From contig JAWOGF010000078.1 in assembly GCA_046497075.1 (NCBI GenBank), forward strand, positions 1 through 13,523: 13,523 nt of DNA. Reading direction: 5' to 3'. Positions 7,065 through 11,180 of the stretch are shown here, in pieces; within the stretch, counting starts at the first letter, position 1, and the number at the start of each line of letters is the position of its first letter. Origin of the DNA: Saliniplasma sp046497075. Lineage in GTDB: Archaea; Thermoplasmatota; Thermoplasmata; Halarchaeoplasmatales; Halarchaeoplasmataceae. The position numbers and the translations under genes were made by a program. Below the pieces are notes generated by a model that was given only the letters and a program-made list of their open reading frames with translations, did not search any database and had not been told where the DNA came from.

Positions 7065-7898
7065 ATGGTTAAAAGAGTAAAAAGGGAAGATCGTAAAAAG
7101 GCAACCCTCGGACCGGCTGGTACGTACAGTGAGATGGCTGCAGAGAGCTGGCCCGGTGGAGAAGTTTTGTTGAAGGATGGCCCCGAGGAAGTTATAGATC
7201 ACGTAAAAGAAGGTGGTTTAGGGGTCCTACCAATAGAGAACTCCATAAACGGAACTGTGCTGAGGACTCTAGACCTACTCATCACAAACCATGTGATGAT
7301 AAAAGGTGAGATCATGTCCAGGATCGAACACTGTATCATAGGTGATAAAAGTGGGGGTAACATAGAAAAGATCGTATCACATCCCCAAGCACTTGCTCAG
7401 TGCAGGATCTATCTAAAGGATAGGTTCCCTGATGCAAAACTGCAGGGCGTTGAAAGTACAGCTGAAGCGGTCCACATAGTCAGGGAGAGATGCGGTACAG
7501 CAGCAGTAGCTTCTGAAAGGGCAGCAGAAAGATATGATCTATACGTCCTAGAAAGTAGTGTACAGGACGTTAAAACCAATGTAACCAGGTTTTTCGTGCT
7601 GGATTCTGAGGATGCAGGCATGACTGGCATTGATAAGACCAGCATAATATTTTACGTTCAAAATAGGCCCGGTGCTCTTTACGATGCCCTAGGAGCCTTT
7701 GCCAGAGAGGGGATAAACCTTACAAAGCTTGAATCTAGACCTTCCAAACAGAAGCTGGGGGATTATCTCTTTATAGTCGATTTCAAAGGACATAGAAAAG
7801 AAGATAAGGTTCGCTCCGCTCTCAAAAAATTAAACGAGAAGACAAGATACGTAAAGTTATTGGGTTCATATCCCCAAGGGGAAAAAATAAACGGTTAG
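7065..7898 (+). CDS. pheA: Prephenate dehydratase with ACT domain
   Basis: Dehydrates and decarboxylates prephenate to phenylpyruvate for phenylalanine synthesis. The periplasmic-binding-protein-like catalytic part covers ~12-180, with GPAGTYSE (16-23), PIENSINGTV (57-66), SHPQALAQC (105-113), STAEAV (131-136) and the catalytic NVTRF (172-176, Thr174). A C-terminal ACT domain (~192-270) carries GALYDAL (203-209) and ESRP (223-226), the phenylalanine-binding motifs, so feedback inhibition by Phe is expected. There is no chorismate mutase domain, unlike the fused enterobacterial enzyme. It follows the DAHP synthase gene by 20 nt in the same direction, with no clear Shine-Dalgarno; a 4-codon ORF (7050-7064) ends next to its ATG. 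It is the last gene of the operon, followed by a T-tract. Confidence 0.96.
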   Translation: MVKRVKREDRKKATLGPAGTYSEMAAESWPGGEVLLKDGPEEVIDHVKEGGLGVLPIENSINGTVLRTLDLLITNHVMIKGEIMSRIEHCIIGDKSGGNIEKIVSHPQALAQCRIYLKDRFPDAKLQGVESTAEAVHIVRERCGTAAVASERAAERYDLYVLESSVQDVKTNVTRFFVLDSEDAGMTGIDKTSIIFYVQNRPGALYDALGAFAREGINLTKLESRPSKQKLGDYLFIVDFKGHRKEDKVRSALKKLNEKTRYVKLLGSYPQGEKING

Positions 7899-7930
7899 TG
7901 TAGATTAACGGGGAAATAATAATTTCAACA

Positions 7931-7936
7931 TTTTTT
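7931..7936 (+). terminator. T-tract terminator after pheA
   Basis: Six consecutive T lie 33 nt after the pheA stop codon in AT-rich sequence. Archaeal RNA polymerase terminates at such tracts without a hairpin. It is the likely end of the aromatic operon transcript. Confidence 0.5.
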
Positions 7937-7988
7937 GTAAATTATCATATAGAGGAAGCTGAAGGACGTTCTAGGTATTTCAATACAT

Positions 7989-8163
7989 ATGAGAACTCAG
8001 ATGAATCGAGTAGTTATTTATAGCCATTTTGATCATCTCAGTAATAGTTCTGGCTGCGTTTTACGTGACGCAAAAAGGGGGATCGGATAAAATTCATAGT
8101 TCAAAACAAGAAAAAAGAGTAAAAAATGAAGGGTCTGACAACCCCTTGGATCTGGGGCTTTGA
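7989..8163 (+). pseudogene. Broken or +1-frameshifted small membrane-anchor ORF
   Basis: From ATG 7989 or 8001 the frame reads MRTQMNRVVIYSHF and then continues as a low-complexity polar peptide ending near 8090. In the +1 frame, after a TAG at 8011-8013, the sequence encodes LFIAILIISVIVLAAFYV followed by a polar tail of Lys, Glu and Ser up to the TGA at 8161. Joined by a single +1 shift this becomes a typical small signal-anchor protein: basic N-terminus, one transmembrane helix (~18 residues), hydrophilic exterior of about 30 residues. Without the shift neither half makes sense. It could be a pseudogene, the stump of a larger secreted protein, or a sequence error. No family recognised. Confidence 0.4.
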
Positions 8164-8326
8164 CCAGAGAGACCGATCTCTTACTCATGGAGTAAACGAC
8201 TCATGGGTTTGACGCCAAAATGAATCGCAGGAGAATCCTTGTCCGGAAAAAAAGAGGGTGAAAAACCAAAGAAGAGATCAAATCCAACAACCCCTGCCAT
8301 GTTGCGCCATTGTTCAACTGCGAAAC

Positions 8327-8336
8327 TATTATATAT
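8327..8336 (+). promoter_or_regulatory. TATA box of the ArsR-purE-purC operon
   Basis: TATTATATAT is centred about 26 nt before the ATG at 8358, matching archaeal TATA-to-start spacing and a leaderless transcript. This spacing favours ATG 8358 over ATG 8346 and over the TTG at 8310. Confidence 0.6.
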
Positions 8337-8357
8337 CGGAGCATTATGCTCATAGTG

Positions 8358-8630
8358 ATGCCTGATGAAAAACTTGCACGAGCGATCAGATCTAGGAAAA
8401 GAAGAGAGATACTCCAGATGCTTTGTAAGGATGAGAAGATGTCTGTCCATGAGATCGCAGATGAGTTGGATATGACGGAATCTTCAGCTTCAAAACATCT
8501 TAAGCTGTTGTACGACCTTGGTCTGGTGGAGTTTGAGAAGAAACCACCTGAAAAGTTCTATTTTCTCAAAATAGATGAGATTAAAGAGATGTTCGAAATC
8601 TATAACAAAGTCGCTAGCAAGATGGCATAG
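8358..8630 (+). CDS. ArsR-type winged-helix transcriptional regulator
   Basis: A 90-residue DNA-binding protein from ATG 8358. Helix 1 contains KRREILQML (14-22). A helix-turn-helix follows at ~29-53: MSVHEIADELDMTESSASKHLKLLYDLGLV, with the recognition helix around SSASKHLKLL (42-51). The beta-wing is FEKKPPEKFYFL (59-70), and a C-terminal dimer helix runs ~73-88. The S..SKHL..L..LGLV pattern is the ArsR/HTH_5 signature. The CxC metal site of classical ArsR is absent; the single Cys23 lies in helix 1, so metal sensing is not indicated. purE starts 9 nt after the stop, so the regulator is co-transcribed with purE and purC and may control them; this role is inferred from position only. Confidence 0.88.
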   Translation: MPDEKLARAIRSRKRREILQMLCKDEKMSVHEIADELDMTESSASKHLKLLYDLGLVEFEKKPPEKFYFLKIDEIKEMFEIYNKVASKMA

Positions 8631-8639
8631 GTGAATAAA

Positions 8640-9104
8640 ATGAAAGTTGTAATCATAATGGGATCGAAAAGTGATATGGATTGGTCAAAGAAGATAGCAG
8701 GTACGCTGGACGAGCTGGGTATAGACAGCGTCATGAGGATCGCTTCAGCCCACAAAGTACCCCAAAAAGCCATGGATATCATAGAAGAGTACGAGGACGA
8801 AAAGGTAGTTTACATCACCGTGGCTGGAAGGAGCAATGCGCTGAGTGGATTCGTTGACGCTCAAACAGATAAACCAGTGATCGCATGCCCACCTTACAGC
8901 AGTAAATTTGCAGGTGCTGATATATTCTCAAGTCTGAGGATGCCTTCCGGTGTATGTCCCATGGTCGTCATGGGAACAGAGCAGGCAGGTCTAGCTGCGG
9001 CTAAGATTTTTGGTTTGAGTGATGAAGAAGTCCGTGAAAGAATAAAGAAATATCAAAAGAGTAATAGAGATCAGATAGATAAGGACGATAAAGAGGTTAG
9101 ATAA
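8640..9104 (+). CDS. purE: AIR carboxylase PurE with class-II-like signatures
   Basis: Acts in purine biosynthesis to make CAIR. The 154-residue protein has GSKSD (8-12), SAHK (36-39), AGRSNALSG (62-70), ACPP (82-85) and SLRMPSGV (98-105). Class I PurE, which rearranges N5-CAIR made by PurK, usually carries SAHRTP and AGGAAHLPG. The AGRSN and SLR.PSG forms here are those of class II enzymes, which carboxylate AIR directly, such as the vertebrate bifunctional enzyme. The prediction is therefore direct use of CO2 and no need for PurK; none lies in the window. ATG 8640 is preferred over GTG 8631 because the AGGTGA at 8629-8634 makes a Shine-Dalgarno at good spacing. purC follows after one nucleotide. 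PurE is certain; the class is inferred from motifs. Confidence 0.93.
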   Translation: MKVVIIMGSKSDMDWSKKIAGTLDELGIDSVMRIASAHKVPQKAMDIIEEYEDEKVVYITVAGRSNALSGFVDAQTDKPVIACPPYSSKFAGADIFSSLRMPSGVCPMVVMGTEQAGLAAAKIFGLSDEEVRERIKKYQKSNRDQIDKDDKEVR

Positions 9105-9105
9105 T

Positions 9106-10050
9106 ATGGGAAGTGTAAAGGATTTAAAAATAATAAAAGAGCCAACTAGAGATAAAGAAGGAGTAGGTGTATTCGAATTCAGTGATAGATACAGTGTTTT
9201 TGATTATGGTGAGATGCCGAACAAGATCGAAGGTAAAGGTGAAGCACTCTGTTTGATGAGCGCTCACAATTTCAAAGAGTTAAAAAAAGAAGGTATAGAG
9301 TCACATTTTATCGGATTAGAAGAAAGGAACAGGATGAAAGTCAAGGTTGTCAACGTTATCACCGAAGGTACACCTGATGAATTCAAAAACATGATGGTAC
9401 CCCTTGAGATAATCTACAGGAATTACCTGGGTGAAGGTAGTTCAGTATTCAGAAGATTGGATAAAGGAGAGATAGAGCCATCCGACCTCGGTTTTGACAG
9501 CTATCCAGAGGTCAATAAAAAGCTGGACCCACCGATAATAGATTTCAGCACGAAATACGAGAAGTTCGATCGTTACTTTAAGAATCTAGAAGAAGTCAAA
9601 GAACACGCTGGCTTTGATGACGAGATGATCGACGTGATAAAGGAGAAAGCCCTCAAGGTCAACACTTTCATAAATAAAAGAGCGAAAGAACTCGGCTGGA
9701 AACATCTAGACGGAAAGATGGAAGTCGCACTGGACAGCAGTGGAGAACTGATGCTCGCAGACGTTCTAGGAACCTTAGACGAGGACCGTTTTGAATATAA
9801 GGGCCTAAAACTCAGTAAACAGATGTTGAGGAATCACTATAGAGGTACTGAATGGGCAGACGAGATGGAAAAAGCCAAGGACCAGGACCTACCAAAAGAA
9901 GAGTGGCCGGAACCTCCGAAGCTGCCAGAAAAATTGATCAATTTCGTTTCCGATATGTACAAAGCAGCATGCAATGAATGGACAGGTGAAGAACACTTCG
10001 ACGTAAAAAGCCTGGATGAACTCATGGAAGAAGACTATAAAGAGTTATAG
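9106..10050 (+). CDS. purC: Phosphoribosylaminoimidazole-succinocarboxamide (SAICAR) synthase
   Basis: ATP-dependent ligation of aspartate to CAIR, the step after PurE. The 314-residue protein is longer than the ~240-residue bacterial type and resembles the long haloarchaeal form. It begins with a FEFSDRYSVFDYGEMP segment (23-38), followed by MVPLEIIYRNYL (97-108), DPPIIDFSTKYE (141-152), LDGKMEVALD (201-210) and LADVLGTLDEDRF (217-229); these carry the ATP and substrate-binding signatures. The C-terminal ~70 residues are acidic and Pro-rich and probably form the extra helices of the long form. The start is an ATG with GAGGT upstream inside the end of purE. A T7 tract after the stop probably ends the transcript. 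The gene order echoes the fused vertebrate PAICS protein. Confidence 0.94.
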   Translation: MGSVKDLKIIKEPTRDKEGVGVFEFSDRYSVFDYGEMPNKIEGKGEALCLMSAHNFKELKKEGIESHFIGLEERNRMKVKVVNVITEGTPDEFKNMMVPLEIIYRNYLGEGSSVFRRLDKGEIEPSDLGFDSYPEVNKKLDPPIIDFSTKYEKFDRYFKNLEEVKEHAGFDDEMIDVIKEKALKVNTFINKRAKELGWKHLDGKMEVALDSSGELMLADVLGTLDEDRFEYKGLKLSKQMLRNHYRGTEWADEMEKAKDQDLPKEEWPEPPKLPEKLINFVSDMYKAACNEWTGEEHFDVKSLDELMEEDYKEL

Positions 10051-10113
10051 TCGAAGACGATACGGGAGATTTTCTAACACCCAAAACCCTTTTTCTATAT
10101 GTTTCCTATCAAA

Positions 10114-10120
10114 TTTTTTT
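10114..10120 (+). terminator. T-tract terminator after purC
   Basis: Seven T in a row, with a further T5 at 10090-10094, lie in the 71 nt between purC and the convergent regulator gene. This fits intrinsic archaeal termination of the plus-strand transcript. No comparable A-run marks the end of the minus-strand gene. Confidence 0.5.
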
Positions 10121-10121
10121 C

Positions 10122-11027
10122 TCATAATGACACCTCATATTCTTCAGCAATTTCAACAAATTCTTCACATTCTGGAAGGTTTCTCTCCACCCTTTCCCTC
10201 TTCTCCAAAAATTCAACGATCTTATGAAAATGTTCTTCGATATCGTATATCCTAGCTCTGGTTAATATATCCTCTAGATTTTCTTTAAGATAAAGTAGAC
10301 ATGCGTATGTGTTGTATGTCACACTTTTCTCATCAATCAATACGGTATGTACTATGATATCATGTATATCAAGCACTCTCTCAGTTTTAAAATAATAATT
10401 TTTATCGACGACTATGGGAACGTCAAATTCATAAAATCTACTCACACCCGTCTTCTCAATCTTCTCTAATTCTTCAGAAGTTTTAAATAAAAACTCTTCC
10501 CCCCTCTGCCACAACACCACGCTATCAGAACAAAGTTCCTTAGCTTTTTTTTCATTGTTAAAGGAAAAATAGTTATCGATGAAATTTACAACAATCCTCA
10601 TATCAGGATTCAATCTATACATACTGTCCTCCTTTATCACAATACCCACACTGGACAATCTTTTCAAACACTCCCGTACATACTGCCTGGACAGCCCGGT
10701 TATGAACACGATATCTTTGACATATTTTGGTTCGGATATTACCGCAGCTACTTTTAATCTCGAGTGGGAGAACAATTTTTCGACTTCCCACCTTGGGTAT
10801 TCATTGAATATGGTCTTAAGAAGATTAGAATGAGAAGTATTTGCTCTCTTGATAAAGACACTCTTACCCTCTTTCCTTTTCTCGAAGAGACCGTTTTCTC
10901 TTTCTATCGACATAGAAACGTACTTCGATACCGTTGATACATCCACTCCGATCTCTTCCGCAAGTTTCGATACTGTTGAATCACCTGATAGATCCTTGAA
11001 TATCCTCAATTCGGTGGATGTTATCAT
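10122..11027 (-). CDS. Double winged-helix transcriptional regulator with unassigned C-terminal domain
   Basis: A 301-residue protein from the ATG at 11027, chosen because a TATA element is centred ~28 nt upstream; the ATG at 11045 would add six residues and lies too close to the TATA. Residues 1-62 form a winged helix: helix TVSKLAEEIGVDVSTVSKYV (18-37), then a wing with basic residues. A second helix-turn-helix lies at ~100-132 (KDIVFITGLSRQYVRECLKRL), with a short wing. Residues ~165-275 are a separate domain whose landmarks are LWQRGEEFLFKTSEEL, the TGVSRFYEFDVPIV segment and DIIVHTVL. The order, a wHTH followed by a region ending in a D..V.T.L-like element and helices, faintly recalls AbiEi-type antitoxins, but this is speculation and no toxin gene is adjacent. 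It is divergent from the ATPase gene, which it might regulate along with itself. Confidence 0.85.
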   Translation of the reverse strand: MITSTELRIFKDLSGDSTVSKLAEEIGVDVSTVSKYVSMSIERENGLFEKRKEGKSVFIKRANTSHSNLLKTIFNEYPRWEVEKLFSHSRLKVAAVISEPKYVKDIVFITGLSRQYVRECLKRLSSVGIVIKEDSMYRLNPDMRIVVNFIDNYFSFNNEKKAKELCSDSVVLWQRGEEFLFKTSEELEKIEKTGVSRFYEFDVPIVVDKNYYFKTERVLDIHDIIVHTVLIDEKSVTYNTYACLLYLKENLEDILTRARIYDIEEHFHKIVEFLEKRERVERNLPECEEFVEIAEEYEVSL

Positions 11028-11028
11028 A

Positions 11029-11078
11029 TGTAAACTTATTATCAAATGTTATATAAATAATTTTACTTATAGTTTACA
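11029..11078. promoter_or_regulatory. TATA box and flanking inverted repeat of the minus-strand regulator
   Basis: On the minus strand an AT-rich TATA element (plus-strand ATATAAAT, 11051-11058) precedes the ATG at 11027 at leaderless spacing. Perfect 7-bp inverted arms TGTAAAC (11029-11035) and GTTTACA (11072-11078) bracket it, one touching the start codon. A related TGTAAATAA lies at 11101-11109, near the ATPase promoter. This arrangement suits an autorepressor operator; that is inference. Confidence 0.5.
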
Positions 11079-11117
11079 AATACCTCTCAAACTTACCCCT
11101 TGTAAATAATAAAAAGA

Positions 11118-11125
11118 TTTATATT
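11118..11125 (+). promoter_or_regulatory. TATA box of the P-type ATPase gene
   Basis: TTTATATT, with an A-rich stretch before it, is centred about 29 nt upstream of an ATG at 11151. Initiation is therefore expected at about 11147-11151. The nearby TGTAAATAA at 11101-11109 could be an operator half-site. Confidence 0.55.
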
Positions 11126-11150
11126 GACTTCACCCAATCCATCCATCGAT

Positions 11151-11180
11151 ATGGAGGTTCACCTTACTGCCTCGAAATAA
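11151..11180 (+). CDS. 9-codon ORF at the ATPase transcription start
   Basis: The ATG at the expected 5' end of the ATPase transcript reads MEVHLTASK and stops at TAA (11178-11180). The ATPase frame, open since 11128, overlaps it in +1. The last two codons are AAA-TAA followed by G, so skipping one nucleotide there gives ...ASK-KLLEKPWSKS, joining smoothly to the ATPase. The same bases include GGAGGT (11153-11158), which may act instead as a Shine-Dalgarno for a non-ATG start. It could be a leader ORF, the real N-terminus after a +1 shift, or chance. Confidence 0.35.
   Translation: MEVHLTASK

Larger units (their letters stand above)
7899..8357. other. Intergenic stretch between pheA and the ArsR-purEC operon
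   Basis: It contains the T-tract at 7931-7936, a broken membrane-anchor ORF (7989-8163), a pair of nested short stems (GGTC/GACC and CCCC/GGGG, 8132-8165), a small palindrome TTACTC-ATG-GAGTAA (8181-8195) with a repeated ACTCATGG (8183-8190 and 8199-8206), and the TATA element of the next operon (8327-8336). About 8206-8310 I cannot assign. An open minus-strand frame crosses 8181-8450, but I see no family in it. Confidence 0.6.

Noticed and set aside
7555..7565. TGTACA inside pheA, and another near 5086 in trpF, as further TRP boxes
   Set aside because: A 6-bp motif is expected by chance several times in 13.5 kb; these are within coding sequence and isolated from promoters.
8132..8165. Nested stems GGTC/GACC and CCCC/GGGG as a hairpin terminator
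   Set aside because: The stems are short with large internal loops, there is no T-run after them, and archaeal termination does not depend on hairpins.
8181..8450. 89-codon minus-strand open frame crossing the ArsR promoter
   Set aside because: It runs antisense through the convincing ArsR gene and shows no recognisable domain. I considered a transposase remnant, but saw neither paired terminal repeats nor a catalytic motif.
10016..10255. 79-codon plus-strand open frame across the purC end and regulator 3' end
   Set aside because: It overlaps two well-supported genes and reads a low-complexity Phe/Ser/Pro sequence antisense to the regulator.
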